The notes under the pieces are model-generated. The model ran no database searches and was not told the origin of the DNA. It saw only the letters and a program-made list of their open reading frames with translations. A stretch of DNA of 64,000 nt from Kondoa malvinella (lineage: Eukaryota; Basidiomycota; Agaricostilbomycetes; Agaricostilbales; Kondoaceae): assembly GCA_039545315.1 (NCBI GenBank), contig BCIM01000017.1:1-64000 (forward strand), given 5' to 3'. The position numbers were made by a program, and so were the translations under genes. Positions 9,374 through 22,800 of this stretch are shown piece after piece. Every line of letters begins with the position of its first letter. The stretch's first letter is position 1.

Positions 9374-12300
9374 ATGGCAGGCGGATCACAGTTGTCTCAA
9401 TTGAAAGGCCGGCTGCGTACTAGCGGCCTGCAACGGTCTGACAGCAGCAAAGGTGGAAAGAAGAAGACCAAGCGTCCGACTGCCCGTGACCCTGCAGATG
9501 TTCGAGCAAAAAAATTACAATCCATTCAAGACGACTTCAATGTGTTTGACTTTAAGTCTGTCAAGGCGAAGCATGCTGTTGCTTCAAACAAAGACCCTCG
9601 AGCTGGCAATCGCCTTGCTGGCAAACCTTCGTTGTCCAAATCTACTGCAATGGAGAACCGAAGAAAGACCTTGTTGCCTGAATACATGGACCGCAACAGA
9701 CAAGGAGGCTTCATTGATCGTCGATTCGGTGAAGATAACCCACATTTGACTCCAGAAGAGAAGAACCTTGAACGTTTTACTCGCGAACGTCAACGAGCCA
9801 ATGCTGCTGGAGGTCAAGTCGGCAAGCGAGGCCTCTTCAATCTTGAAGAAGAGGATGAATTGACCCATCTGGGCAAATCTTTGAGCGACCAACAAGCATT
9901 CGGCGAGTCAGATGTCGGTCTGCCTCAAGAGCAAGCTTTCGCCCAGTTCCAGCGTGAAGCCGGTGCTGCTCCAGCCAATGCTGAAGAAGAGGTGATTTCT
10001 AACATTGTTTCGCGCGTGACCTCGGCTGACTTCCATTGTAAATAGCCGCCTCGCAAACGTTCTCGAGCAGAAATCATGGAAGAGGTCGTAGCTAAATCAA
10101 AGGCCTACAAGGTATGTCATCAAGTCAACGCTACACTCACAGTTGCTAAAATCCTCTGTCTCGCAGTACGAGCGCCAGAAGGCGAAAGACGAAGATGATG
10201 ATCTTCGAATGGAGCTAGACAACGATCTTGATGCATTACGCGCTGCTCTCCGACCTCAATCAGTCAAATCGCAGAACAAGTCTCCCGTTGTAGAAGCTGC
10301 ATTGCCTGGAGAAACCGAGATAGAAGAAGAACAGGAAGAAGAAGATTCTGCTTCCGCTTCCGCTTCCGCATCAGATTCTGACTCGGAGGCAGCAGAAGAC
10401 CAGCAAGAACCGTCAGCTGAGGCATCTGCAAAGCTCGCTGGCAAATCTCAAGTTGATCGCGCACTACTGGCAAAGCTTCTTGGCTCCGCTACCCCTTCTC
10501 CGCCGCCAGAAGACCAACAAGAGAAGAACGACCTAGCCGACCTCGATGAAGACGAGTTCGATCGCTATGTTCGCGAGTTGGCTTTCGACAAGCGGGCTCG
10601 ACCAACCAACAGATCACAAACCGAAGAAGAACGCGCTGCTATAGCCAGAAAAGAGTTGCTCGAGCAAGAGGAGCAGCGCAAGAAGCGTATGCTTGGTCTG
10701 GACGCTGATTCGGATGACGAAGGGGCTCGTAGAAAAAAGCGCAAAATGATGCCTCAAGGAGATGATCTGGATGATGACTTCGGGTTGGTTGAAGAGGAAG
10801 GTGGCGACCAGTTCGGCTTGGGCGAGGGTCTGACTGAATCTGGCGCATTTGCTATCAAGGATGATGCAGCTCCAGAGTCAGAAATTGAAAGTGAATTGGG
10901 GAGTGAGGAGAATGGTGAAGATGAGGACGAAGAAAATGACCTCATGGCAGAATTGGAGGAGGGTGCAATGTCTGGAGAAGGTGAAGAGCTACAAGATCTG
11001 GTTTCGAAATCGTCAAAGAAGGGCAAGGCCAAAGCAAAGCCTCACACGGATACCGCATTCGCCTTTGATTGCCCATCTACACATGAAGACTTCCTGAGCA
11101 TCCTGTCTTCTCAGCCAGACGACCAATTAGGCGTTGTCATCGATCGCATCAGAGTTCTGCACCACCCAAAGCTCTCTGAGGACAATAAGGACAAGCTTGC
11201 GGTATGTCTCGTCGTCGCGATGTGTCCAGACAGCTCATGTGTTTGTCTCAGATCTTTCTTGGAGTTCTCATAGACCACGTAGTCTACCTCGCATCTGCTG
11301 ACCAGTCCTTCTCGCTCATCAACTTGATCGTTCCGCATATCTTCTCTCTATCCAACTCGTATCCTTTATCTGCTGCTCAGCACTTTGTCGCCAAACTAGA
11401 TATCATGCAAAAGAACTTTGTGCGCGGCCTCAGCAAATCTCCTTTGTCTCTGGACGCTAAGACATGGCCTGGTGCGCCTGAACTAGCTGTGCTACGTTTG
11501 ATCGGTCTTGTATGGTCGACATCCGACTTTAGTCACCCGGTAGTAGCACCCGCGTTGCTCCTGGTTTGCCAATATCTTGGACAAAGCCGTATACGGAGCA
11601 CTGCAGATCTTGCCAGCGGCCTAATGCTATGTGCATTATGCCTACAGGTAGTGTCTCGTCATACTTGTTGCTCCGTCAAAGCTGATGACTTGCACAGTTT
11701 GAGGCTTTCTCGAAGCGCGTCGTACCGGAAGTCGACAATTTTCTCGTTAACGCTCTGCTGATTCTAGCGCCTCACGACTTCGAGAAAGCTCAACAAATCC
11801 CGGGATCTGTCCCAATTCCAGATGCCTTACGCCCGGATCTGTCAGCACTGAAGGTCCGCAATCGAAAGGCCGAATCTATATCATCCCGCCTGAACATATC
11901 AGCGCTTCTCATTCATAGTGGTATGAAAGCGTCCGAACAAGAGCTTCAGTCGCTTTTGTCCACAACACTATCACTCCTGGACCGCTTCTCTCAGCTTTAC
12001 GTTTCCTCTGAAGCATTTATCGAAATCGTCACACCATTATTGTCGATAGTCAAAGCAATCAGAGAGAAAGAAGTCTCTCCTCATTTGCAGGTGAGAGGAC
12101 TCCCTTTGTAGAGACTTTCGCTGACACAATGTATAGTCACAAGTCCGAAACCTCTCAGCTAATCTCGAGCGCATGTCAAAGCTGGCGAGCAGCTCAAGAA
12201 AGCCTCTACGTCTGCAACAACACAGAGCAGTTCCGATTGCTACCTATCTGCCCAAATTCGAAGACAGTTACCGACCTGGCCAGCACGCCTTTGATCCAGA

Positions 12301-12604
12301 TACGGCTCGGACAGAGACGGCTAAGCTCAAGGCTCTGCTCAAGAAGGAAAAGAAAGGAGCTGTGCGAGAACTGAGGAAGGACAACAAGTTTTTGGCGAAC
12401 GAGCAGGCTAGAATCAGGCAGGAGAAGGATGCGGCTTATAAGCAAAAGGTCAGTCGAGTCTGCTCCTTCATATTTGAGGGATTGCTGACCATGTCGCTCC
12501 AGATCACGAGCATCAAAGCTGGCCTTAATGCTGAACGATCGGAAGAGAAGGAGTATGAGCGGACAAAGAAGAAGTTGAAGGCTTTAGATAAAAAGCGCAA
12601 GTGA
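9374..12604 (+). CDS. NOP14: Nucleolar complex protein 14 (NOP14), SSU processome
   Basis: U3 snoRNP/SSU-processome scaffold needed for 18S rRNA and 40S export. The start MAGGSQLSQLKGRLRTSGL is followed by the family motifs NVFDFKSVKAKHAVASNKDP, RRKTLLPEYMDRNRQGGFID and RFGEDNPHLTPEEKNLERFT. After introns near 9992 and 10111 the frame gives PPKRSRAEIMEEVVAKSKAYK and YERQKAKDEDDDLRMELD. A long acidic stretch follows (10330-11000), with a Ser-Ala/Ser-Asp run near 10348-10387. Then come DEFDRYVRELAFDKRARPTN, SFLSILSSQP-type helices (11060-11200) and the helical repeats. The end is basic (ERTKKKLKALDKKRK, stop 12602-12604), as in yeast Nop14. At least six short introns. The start lies 32 bp from a divergent gene. 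Confidence 0.92.
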
Positions 12605-12699
12605 TTGCCCGTTGAAAGTAATCCATCTCGTACTTTCATTTTCGGTCAAATCCGTCTGAACATTCCAATTGCCCCTACACATCTACAGCAATCCCAAGA

Positions 12700-14573
12700 C
12701 TACTTTGAATAGTCTGACCAAAATTTGGTTTTCATTTCCGTTAGTCGCGACTGCGAAACGACAAGCTAAGTACTCGTAGTGCTTCGGAAGTGTACTTATA
12801 CATACCACTGCGCGAGCGAACGCAAAGACTTCCTCTGCTCCGCTGAAGAGGGTCGATGACGTGACGACGTCTATAGGCAAACCCTGAGCAGTATGTTCAG
12901 CTTCCGATAGATATGCACAGACACCTTGATACTCACCAAGTCGTCCATTGTTGCACGCATGGACTCGCTGATCTGGCGGTCACCTGGTGCTTTGTCCGAG
13001 AAGATTTCTGTTATCGGTACTTCAGAAAGGAAGAAGAGTTTGGTCTATAGGCGTTGGATCAGCAGGGTAAAGCGCTAACAGCGAACAGTATGACCTTGCT
13101 TTCATATGCAGAGTCAATGAAAAGGATGAAGCGCCTTGCCTGTCAAACACTTTGGTAGGTCCGGCTCTGTTATAGAACTTGCTTGGCTTACTTTATCCTT
13201 TTCGTTCAGCGTAAGTTGCGGCACATCTGTAATGAAGATGACGTCGAAAGTTCGAGTGATCTCCATGTAATCCGAAGCGCTGAGAGGCCGACTGCACAAA
13301 TCCGCAAAGGTCATTCGCGCAATGTTGCTGGTGCTTTCCGGTATCGTCACATCTCGACCCCATACAGAGACTGTGCGATTGAGCTTGACCTCTTTTCCAT
13401 CTGTAGCAGCCTCAAAGAGCTTGTTGAACTCTGCTCGGTGCTCTTCGACTGGACTATAGTAGACTTTGGAGAGCGCTCTGGGGAGCTTGCGATAGTCAGT
13501 CCCAGAGTCTAGATCTTCCACAACGAATTGGCGTTTGATGAGTTCGATGCAGGGAAGAAAGGCTGCTCGTTGGATGCCGTTCTTGTATAAATCATTCGGG
13601 GTTCGACTGTCAAGCGATAAGAAAGTGTACGATGCCTATTGATATGAACATACTTTGAGGTAAAAACGATGACTACGCCATAGCCTAATAGTGATTCTAT
13701 AAGGCGTTTGAGAATCATTGCGTCAACGATATCCAGCACCTGGATTGGTAAATTTGAGCTTGTGACAAATGCGGAAAAGAAGACTGACTTGAAACTCGTC
13801 GAAACACAGGACTTCGGACTCCCTCGCCAACTCTCTCGCAATGGAAACTATCAAATCTTGTCCGCCTCTTTTGTGCAGCTGGTCGAGCCTATGTTTCCGC
13901 TTATGGACATCTTCCATGAATGCATGGAAATGTATACGCTTCTTGTTCTTGACTACAGGGGAGGAGAGTGATTCGTAGCTGGAATACACCCATCAGTCCT
14001 CCAAAATTGCCGAAAGAGCGAGTGCAACAAACAAAAGGTCCATGAGCATAGTCTTGCCGCAGCCAACATCGCCAAACAGATATAGACCTTTTGGTACGTT
14101 CTCTGGCACTTCTGGTACTTCTGGCGCGACGGTGCGGCCCATCAATTTGCCAAACTGCATGATTCGCTTTGAGCAGGTTGTTCCGACGTGAAGAGCGACA
14201 GACAAACAGCCGACTTGTACTCTATGGGATCCGGTATTGGAGGAGGCTCGAAATTAGCCAGCTGATCAAAAAGAGCTTGAAGCTTGGCTACCACAGTCTT
14301 TTGATATTCATCTGGTCGCAACAAGCCGTCGCGTATCTTTTGTTCGTATAGAGCAGTAGGTCCACCCAGGTACCGGCCCTCTTCTCTTGCTGAAACCGAG
14401 CTCGAGAACGATCTGCACGCTATCCGACTCGGAATTGCATGTTTTGACCATGCGAAATGCGATATTCTTGCATCAACAGGCACAGCAGTCAGGGCATGGC
14501 GCGAAGCTATTGTATGCTTGGGTATGCTCCGTTTGCAGCGAGGTATGACTCCTGCATTCCTGCATCTTTTCAT
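12700..14573 (-). CDS. AFG1: AFG1-type mitochondrial AAA+ ATPase
   Basis: AFG1/LACE1 P-loop ATPase of the mitochondrial inner membrane, linked to turnover of respiratory-chain subunits. The N-terminus is Arg/Ser-rich without acidic residues (MKRCRNAGVIPRCKRSIPKH, ...RSFSSSVSAREEGRYLGG), fitting a mitochondrial presequence. The frame is also open to an ATG at 14666. The AAA core shows YLFGDVGCGKTMLMDLLF (Walker A, about 14045-14085), then KKRIHFHAFMEDVHKRKHRL and VLCFDEFQV (Walker B), all characteristic of AFG1. C-terminal exons include VEDLDSGTDYRKLPRALSKV, MTFADLCSRPLSASDYMEIT, RRFILFID and LPIDVVTSSTLFSGAEEVFA. The last exon reads SRLTEMKTKFWSDYSK with stop at 12700-12702. About eight introns. 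Confidence 0.92.
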
Positions 14574-15033
14574 GCTCAGACGGCTTTGCTTGTCACGGAA
14601 CAACGTCAGACCTGGCTTTGGACACTGATCTGCCTCAGCCTCAAGCCATAGTGCACGAGCTCCCATAGAAGGCCATACAAGCTACTTATCGCAAGGCAAA
14701 GCAAAGCGGGAGATTACAAGTCAAAGCAGAAGAAGCACCGAGCGACACGTCTCTCTCTGCTTTGATCACGCGCCTGATTACTTTGTACCAAGCCGTGCTA
14801 GCGCTCGACAGCTCGCTTCTGTGACCTCTGTTGTCCGCAGCGCTGCTTGAAATCGCTGTCACCGGCGACCTTGCAAAGATCAGCATGTCTATCATCGGCG
14901 ACTCAGAGCCTGTGCAAGCTCTTAGTGACTTACTGCGCGCAGAGAAGCTGTACGTCAAGCGTTTTGTTGAGATCCCTTTGTTCTGATCTTCGGCATTGCC
15001 TTCTAGCTATTGTTCGCCTATCCCCTGCTCGAC
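14574..15033. other. Divergent intergenic region AFG1 / bestrophin
   Basis: This 460-bp interval is the divergent promoter of AFG1 and the anion-channel gene. An ATG at 14885 opens a short frame (MSIIGDSEPVQALSDLLRAE) followed by donor-like GTACGT or GTCAAG sequences. It could be an upstream coding exon of the channel gene, but I found no join that clearly fits. No RNA gene is seen. Confidence 0.4.
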
Positions 15034-16698
15034 ATGCGGAGCCACGCTAATCAGGCTTGGACAGCTACACGCGAGAAGCTCTCGACGGTCTCGTGGTTTA
15101 AGGACGTATGGCGAATTAGAGGCAAGTCTGTCCTTGTCTGCCTAACTCGACAGGCTAATCAGCTCGTTCCCTTTGACAGCTTCGGCAATCGTGCGCGTCT
15201 GGAAAGCAGTCATTTGGATCACTGCCTGGTCTATTATCGTTGGCGTACTAGACATTCTTTATGATAAGCAGCTTGGTTTGTGAGCTTCAAGCTCGAGCGT
15301 ATGCTGTGATGGATTTTAATCATTAAATAGGACAAACAACGTGGTGCCGCTCATGACCGTCGTCATTGGTCTGCTGTTGGTGTTTCGAAAGTGTGCTCAA
15401 TATGTTTTGACTCTGATCCTTGCTCACAAAGTATGTCATAGTACAGCAGCTTTCAACAGATGGGAAGAAGGACGCAAGACTTTTGCTGCTATGACCAACA
15501 CTACTCGCACGTTAGCTCGCTACATCTGGTTGAACGTCGGCTTGGCCCTTGAGCACGAAGTTGAAGAGGGACAGAATCCGTATCGACACAGCAAATGGAC
15601 TGAACAAGATCAAAAAGAGAAGAGATCAATGCTCAGATTGGCAGTTGCCTTTGCTATTGCTAGCAAGTCGGATGGCGTAAATTACGCTCTTTGCTGATCG
15701 GTGTTCCAGGCAAACACCACGTCCGTAACGAATTCGGAGTTGATTACGATGATTACAAAGGTCTCTTCTCGAAAGACTTTCTCAAAGTAGTTGGCGATGG
15801 TTACAACACCAAGCAAAACGGCTACGGCACCATCACAGGTCAAGTGCCTATCTCATCTCCTGGTGTCTCCAGCGACAATGAAGCAGCAGAAGAATCTCGA
15901 GTATGGATCAGAAACGACCTCGAGAGACCTTCTATCCCCCTACCTCTTGCCATTCTACATTATATGCAAATGCAAATGGCCAAATTCCGTGCAAAAGGCT
16001 ACTTTGATGCTGTTGGGCCCGCATCTTACAATTTCTCCAGCGGTCTGCTCAACGCGTTGAACGACGAATTGGGCACTGTTGAGCGTCTATCCAGAACGCC
16101 GATACCAACGATCTATGGTGTAGTGCGTTAAGCGAGCTGCTTCCACCTACATGCTGACAATTACCTATCATGGCAGAGCTCAAGTTGGACACCGCTGGAA
16201 AGCTAAGACTGATGATCTGCGCAGGTCCATTTGAAACAGAGCGTCACGGTTTATCTGGCAATCCTCCCTCTATGTTTAGTGGATCAAGTGAGTCGGTCGT
16301 GCATCATTTGGAAAGCTGTAGACTGGAGACTACACAGATGTCATGGAAGATGGTACCTTTCGTGACTGCCTTCTCGTCAGTTGTTCACTGGCTGCTCTAT
16401 CCTTCTGATAAAGTCCAACAGATTCGTCCTTCTTGGTATCGAGGGCATTGCGGCTGAGTGCGAGATTCCTTTCGGCTTTGACGTAAGATCCAGGCTGAAA
16501 GGTTCACTGTCTCTATACTTACTCTCTTGCAATGCCACAGCCTAGTGACATACCGCTGGATCTGATGTGTGCAGAATTGAAGAACGAGATCCTTCATGGC
16601 AAGTACCACTTACTCCCGATTAGCCTGATAGCTGATTGTGCGCTCTCACAGTCATGTCGCGCTTTCCGGATACACCTTGGAAGGAGAAGCAAGAGTAG
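15034..16698 (+). CDS. Bestrophin/UPF0187-type anion channel
   Basis: A fungal bestrophin-like chloride channel, an integral membrane protein. After KLSTVSWFKDVWRIR the frame continues ASAIVRVWKAVIWITAWSII (TM1), GLTNNVVPLMTVVIGLLLVF (TM2) and N-TAAFNRWEEGRKTFAAMTN, the family 'FR.n.ayeRwweGRk' signature. It then gives HVRNEFGVDYDDYKGLFSKD, NDLERPSIPLPLAILHYMQM, VHLKQSVTVYLAILPLCLVD, LLGIEGIAAECEIPFGFD and DIPLDLMCAELKNEILH. The 'E.P.d.Gyd.nDLpld' C-terminal motif is clear. It ends VMSRFPDTPWKEKQE, stop 16696-16698. Two introns (15122-15179 and 16599-16651) use a GC donor in a G|GCAAGT context; both keep the frame and the homology. The N-terminal start is uncertain: an upstream exon at 14885 is possible. 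Confidence 0.85.
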
Positions 16699-16895
16699 AT
16701 CTATCCTTACATGCTCTTGATCGTATCATCTCACCTCACGGCAAAGTTCACTTGTATATGGTCCACATGGTAGTCACGGTAATCTTCAGCATAAGATAGC
16801 ATATCTATGGTAGCTCTTTTGTACGCCGCGAGACAGACAGCCCAAGTTGGATGTTGACCAGAACCGTCATGTGAAGTTGAGGCTCGCCAAACATC

Positions 16896-19800
16896 ATGAG
16901 CAGCAAAGAAGATAGCAGCGCTGGGCTGACCAGCTTTGCTTTCCACGAAGACAAGTCACTGGATTTCGAAGACGACAAGGACTCGTCGTTCCAGATTCCC
17001 AAGTTGTTCAGGGCCTTCTTTGGCAGCGCAAACAACACCAATGCAGCTCCTTCTGTCGAGTCTGCTGCATCGAGCGTGCAAGGCTCAAGAGCTCCTTCGT
17101 CCAGCCGCAAAACTGAGAGATCACCTTCGCGGAATCAAGTCGCTACACCTGCATTGAGCGAAACAGCACACAGCGAGACTCGAAGCGCAGGCACCAGGGC
17201 TTCCAAGTCTAGCGCAAAAGTTGCAGCCAGCCGAAGCAATCATCGAATGCCAGAAGGCTATGTCAGGCCATTCCGCGTGTCTACTCGAGGGCCTACTTCA
17301 GTTCTAGTACAAGCTTCGAGTGTGACGGGCGACCTAGCATCTTCCCAGCCTGTATCACTGCACCATTCTCATTCACACTCGCATTCTCATTCAGCTGCAC
17401 CTGCAACTCGAGCTTTACCATTCGCGCAGCCATTCTCCCCTTATCATAGCGTGTCTTCAGATCTCGCCGGTTCACCTAGCAATCAGTCAATAGCTCATAA
17501 CTTCAGTAACATACCTGGTTTTCCTCTGAGCAAAGATCTACTCAACGACGACACGCGCTCTGTTACCTCTGTTCCTTCGCTGTATCAAGCAGGGAACAAA
17601 TCGGGCGTCTCGATGATTTTTAGGCGTTTGCGAGGGGAAGGTCTGAGCAGGGACTATTGGATGCCAGATGAAACAGCGAAACAGGTGCGCAAAACTTCCG
17701 CTTGGTCCTTAGCTTTTCTGATAAAGCTGTAGTGCTTTGATTGTGAATCTACATTCACCACCCTGCGAAGAAAGCATCATTGTGCGTTCAAGAGCCCTTC
17801 ATGGATGCGTCGCTCATTTGTAGCAGGTCGCATTTGCGGTCAAATTTATTGCGGTAGCTGTGCCTCCAACATTATTGCCGGTAATCGCTTCGGCTTCCAA
17901 GGCTACATCAGAGTTTGCAACTTGTGTCTGGCCGTCATGGAAGATGATCAAGAGCAGCATCCATCTCATTCAATGCACCCTCTGGCTGAAGAAACCACTC
18001 TGGAACGGATGCCCTCGCGAACACATAATCTGGCTCGACCCTTTATCTCTGCTCCTCTTGAATCCCAAGTTCACGCTCCTCAAGCTGAATTCGCTGCCGC
18101 TACTCTTTTCCCACGCGCTGAATTCCCAGCACCAGCAGATGATGACATGGACAACCTTTCTAGACCAGACACGCCAATCGACGACGAACACGCCTTCTTC
18201 CAGCAATACCATGGCTCTCCTTTTGCTACAAACGGCTACACATCTCCCTTTGAAGACTCTCCGGTGTTTAGCGATTCACACGAGCTTGCTACTGGCACTT
18301 TTGCTCCCTTCCGGAAAACGCTCGCTGAAGACGAGGAGCAGCCTGAAGGACTACCACCCGAGCTTCCTACACCCGACACCGAGCAAGAAAATCCAATGGA
18401 GTCGGTCACCTTCAGCGATCAAGCTATGCCAGGATTGGGCATCGTCACGACAACGACAGATGGAAGACCTGCAACACCGGCAGCTCTTCGTCTGGATCAT
18501 AGCAACAGTCCTTCAGTCACTCTTGGCTCAGACCATAGTCCAATCAATCTGCCCGATACGCCTAGCTCGACCAGCCAACGCCTGAACCTCCTTCGATCTA
18601 GGTCTCGCCTCAATTCACGCGCCACGGAAGAAGGTGTGCCGGCGCTTCTACACGACCAAACACCAGGCGTAGACTCTTCTGCTCTGCATCGCATGCTTTC
18701 TATCCGCAACATACAACATCAGCGTTCAAGGCGCGATAGCTTGACCAGCGATCCTGAGCTTACCGCTATGCATCTCGCATTCTCTAGAAGGCTGCTCAGA
18801 CAATTACTCGACCGCGACCAAGTGCCTCATCCAAAAGCTTGGGAAGAGCATCTTACCGGTGTCCTCTATCGAGCCGCCCGAAGTGTACGAAATGATCCAA
18901 GATCTTCTGGCGACTCGATTGATGTGCGCGATTATATCAAGATCAAGAAGATTCCTGGTGGTTCTGCGAAAGACAGCGAATATGTTGACGGGGTAGTGTG
19001 CTCAAAGAATGTTTTGCACAAGAAGATGACCAGAAAGAAGATCAATCCTCGAGTAATGCTTCTCGCCATGGCACTTGAATACGAGCGTCCGAACTCTACT
19101 CATCGGCCAGATGCCCCCCAGCTCATGAGCTTAGAGCCAATTCTGCAACAAGAGAAAGAATTCCTGCGGAAAATGGTCGATCGAATCATCGCTCAACGAC
19201 CGCACATCGTGTTGGTAGAGAAGAACGTCTCCGGTCTTGCATTGGATTTCTTGCTGGAAGCCAACGTTGCTGTCGTGCGACATGTCAAACCATCGGTAAT
19301 GCAGGCTGTCGCTAGATCAACTCAAGCGGATATTATCACCTCGATGGATCGCTTGGCAATGGAACCCAAGATTGGTCGCTGTGCCCAATTCTGCATTCAA
19401 ACATTCGACCATTCTTCGATCCCTTCGCGACGGAAGGCTATCATGCGATTCGAAGGCTGCCATCGAGAGCTTGGCGCGACAATCATACTGCGCGGCGGGT
19501 CCATGGACACGTTGCGGAAAGTCAAGAACATAGCGCATTTCATGCTTATGGTTGGCGCAAGCATACGTCTCGAGACTTCACTCTTTCGCGATGAGCATAT
19601 CGAGACTCTAGAGGATCCGTCAGATCAGTCGCTCGGATATGGGCTGCCCAACTATGGTCACATTATCTCAGGCGACTCGAGCGTGTTGAATGAATCCGCA
19701 AAGCTATCGAAGTTGATCAAGAACACCGTTCAACCGTTCCGCACCAATATTCTCTCCATCAGCGTATTTACCATGCTTCCGCCCCCTCATTCCTTTGTGC

Positions 19801-22800
19801 AAATGGAAGCGGAAGATGACAAATTATCGTCGCTGCGACAGCAATATGCTGATCAAGAGGCCGAGGAAATAGTCAGATCAGAAACGGCGTCTAGGCGTTC
19901 TGTGACACCGGACGTGGTCGAGTCCCCTCCTAGATCTCTAGAAGCTACGATACCAGCCGAATCTACCTCTACCGGCGAAACATTGGTTGACACAGTAATT
20001 CAAGCTAGCAGTGATCATCCTGTGCCGCCTACCAAAGGCTTGTGCCTATCCCTTCCCGAAGATACGCCTACTGCAGATGCAGTCAACATTCAAGAGCAAA
20101 ACAAAGATGCACTGGCTCTCGTAGAACCCAATCCAATGCGCGTTGATCATAGCTTGGTCGAAATTGAGAGCAAAATCGAAGTGGCTGAAGACAGACATGC
20201 CGAAGCTTTGAATGTACGCGAACCAGATGGCTTAGCGCTGAGCAGTGCGGCATGACTGACCTGCTTTCAGGCTTTCGAATTACATCGTTTGCGGCACAAT
20301 CATGTAGTCGATCCTCGGTCCCAAATTGGGCTAATGGTTCTATACTCTGTCGTTAATTCTGCTACGTTGAAGACCTGTGTAGACCCAGAATTGCGGCATA
20401 TGACCTTCTATGGCGATGGCGACGAAACTCTAGGTCAATTCCTGGAGAACTATGTTGCATCGGCCGACTCACTTTGCAACTCAACAACCTGTCAGCAAGC
20501 AGCTCTACTTCATTACCGCGTGTTCGTTCACGGAACCCGACGAGTGACCTGTATTCTCGAGCAATTCCCTTGTCCAGTCCCTCAAGGTCAAGACAAGATC
20601 TACATGTGGTCTTACTGTAAACAGTGCGAGAATCCGGCCAAACATGCTGTTATGAGCGAGCAGACCTGGAAGTTCAGCTTCGCGCGCTTCTTGCAGCTCT
20701 CTTTTTATCCGGGCGCCCTTGGCACCAAAACTATCTTTCCCAAAGAGACCATACCTCCGAAAGGCTGGACCAAGTGTATTCACAACATACACGGAGAAGA
20801 TCATGTTCGCTACTTTGCGATGCGTAATTTGGCAGTTCGCATCTATACCGACGCTGTGGACGTCACCGATGCTCTGCTGCCTCGTCTCAATCTCAAGATC
20901 AGGAAAGAAATCAAGAGCCGTCTGCGCAAGGACGAACTGGACTCCATCCTATCCCGGAACGAAGCTTACTGGTCTTCGGTCGTTCAAAGAGTCCGATCCT
21001 TCAGCATGGATCTTGTAACCCCTGAGAAGTTAGAAGCTGCAACACTTGCTATTGCTGACATCTTGCGAAGAGCTGAAGAAGAGAGGAGGCACATCACCAA
21101 TCTTCTGCATCAGAACCACGATGAAGCTATCGAATCCAGCGGCCTTGCTCTCAATTCAGCTCGCAAGACTTTACAAGAGCGAGTCATCGATTGGGACGCC
21201 GAATTTACAGCCTTTGAACAGAAGTTCTTACCTTCCGAGAAAGACTTTCGCCGCTTGACGACCAATCAGCTCAAGCGCTTATTCTCGGACAGCAGCCTTC
21301 CGGCTTCACCAGAATGCAAATCGCAGACTGTCTCTTTGCTTGCAACTGCCATAGAAGAACGCGAGCCGATTGAAGGGCTACCTTTCTTTTCTTCCTCTTC
21401 TACCAGCCTTTCTTCTCTTGGGCTGCAAACACCAGAGGACCTGCCCAAACTCACCTTAACGAAAGCCAACCTAGATGCCATAGATGCACAGCTTGGCAGC
21501 ATGGCTAATCCGACATCTACTACATCCTCCGCGGCCAATAGCGAGAAACCGACAGCATCGAATGTTCCGTCCATTTCTGGAGACAGAGACGAAGACAGCG
21601 ATTCGACCGTCCATGCAGATCCCTCACCTAGACAGATGAACAACAGCCGTCTGCTTGCTGAAGAGCAATCAACCACATCTGAGGGTGAGAAGCATGATCG
21701 CGGTGCTGTCTCGCCTCGTGCCTTCAACACTGCTCGCCGATTGCGACAGTCGAACAATATCGCTAGATTGGTGTCCAAATTTGATCCTGAAGGTCAGGCG
21801 GCAGAAGAGCGCAAGACCACTGATGAGGACGCTAAGCCTGCGCTGGCTGCTCGGCCTTCACTGAGACGTGGCAAGAGCGATACTGCAAAAGTGCCAGGTT
21901 CACGTACTCGCTTCCAAGCCCGATCACACGAAGCTCCGGGTCAGCTAGAAGCAACAGGATTTGACCATATCCAACGGACAGCTTCGTCCTCAAGACTTTC
22001 TCGTGCGTCTAGCTCCAAAAGGCTTCGTGCGGAGAGTAGAACATCAAAGCTACAAGCTACCGCTGAAGGCGCGCGTCCGCTGTTACCACCTCGCACGTCG
22101 ACCTCGACCACAATCAAGACAGGGAAACGATCAGCCGGAACAAGCGACAAAGACAACAGCAGTGATTCGAAGCGTGCTCAAGCAAACAAGACTCCAACGC
22201 CCAGTCGCTTACCTGTGCCAAAAGAATACCGCCAAAACACATCACTGACTGGTTCTAAATTGCCGATGAAGAAGCGAGCGCCTCCTCTTCCTGGACAAAA
22301 CCGCGTATCAACGATAGCTCGGCAGTTTGACAAATTGAGTCGCGATGCCGAGCGCGACCGGCAGAAGAAGCTTGCGATGGCTCGAGGTCGGAAAGCAAGA
22401 CCTCTAGCGAATGTGAAGCCCATCTTGGAAGTCTACACAAACGCAAGAGATGCTTTGCGCGAGGACTCTGATGACGGTTCCGGCACAGACGATGGAAGTG
22501 CTGATGATGAGCAAGAAGAAGAGGAAGAAGTCACCATCAAGGACCCTTCTGCAGCCAAAGTCGGGCAGCAACCTGAAGATCGACCTGTCTTCGTACCTGC
22601 TGATCCGCCTGCAGCACTGGTGCAGCCAACCATGACATCGACCGATGAGAAAGCAACTTTTGAGAGTGGTTCTGAATTTGGCGCATCCCTGCCCAATACT
22701 CCGTCCATTTCAGCATCGCCGTTTTTATCGGCCGATGGAAGCTCGTCGAGGCTGTCGCAACTGTCCGAGAGCGAGATGAGCTCCAGCGGAACTGAACGAC

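Noticed and set aside
17860..18585. 241-codon frame inside FAB1
   Set aside because: It is a +1 shadow of the long FAB1 exon; the FAB1 frame carries the FYVE cysteines.
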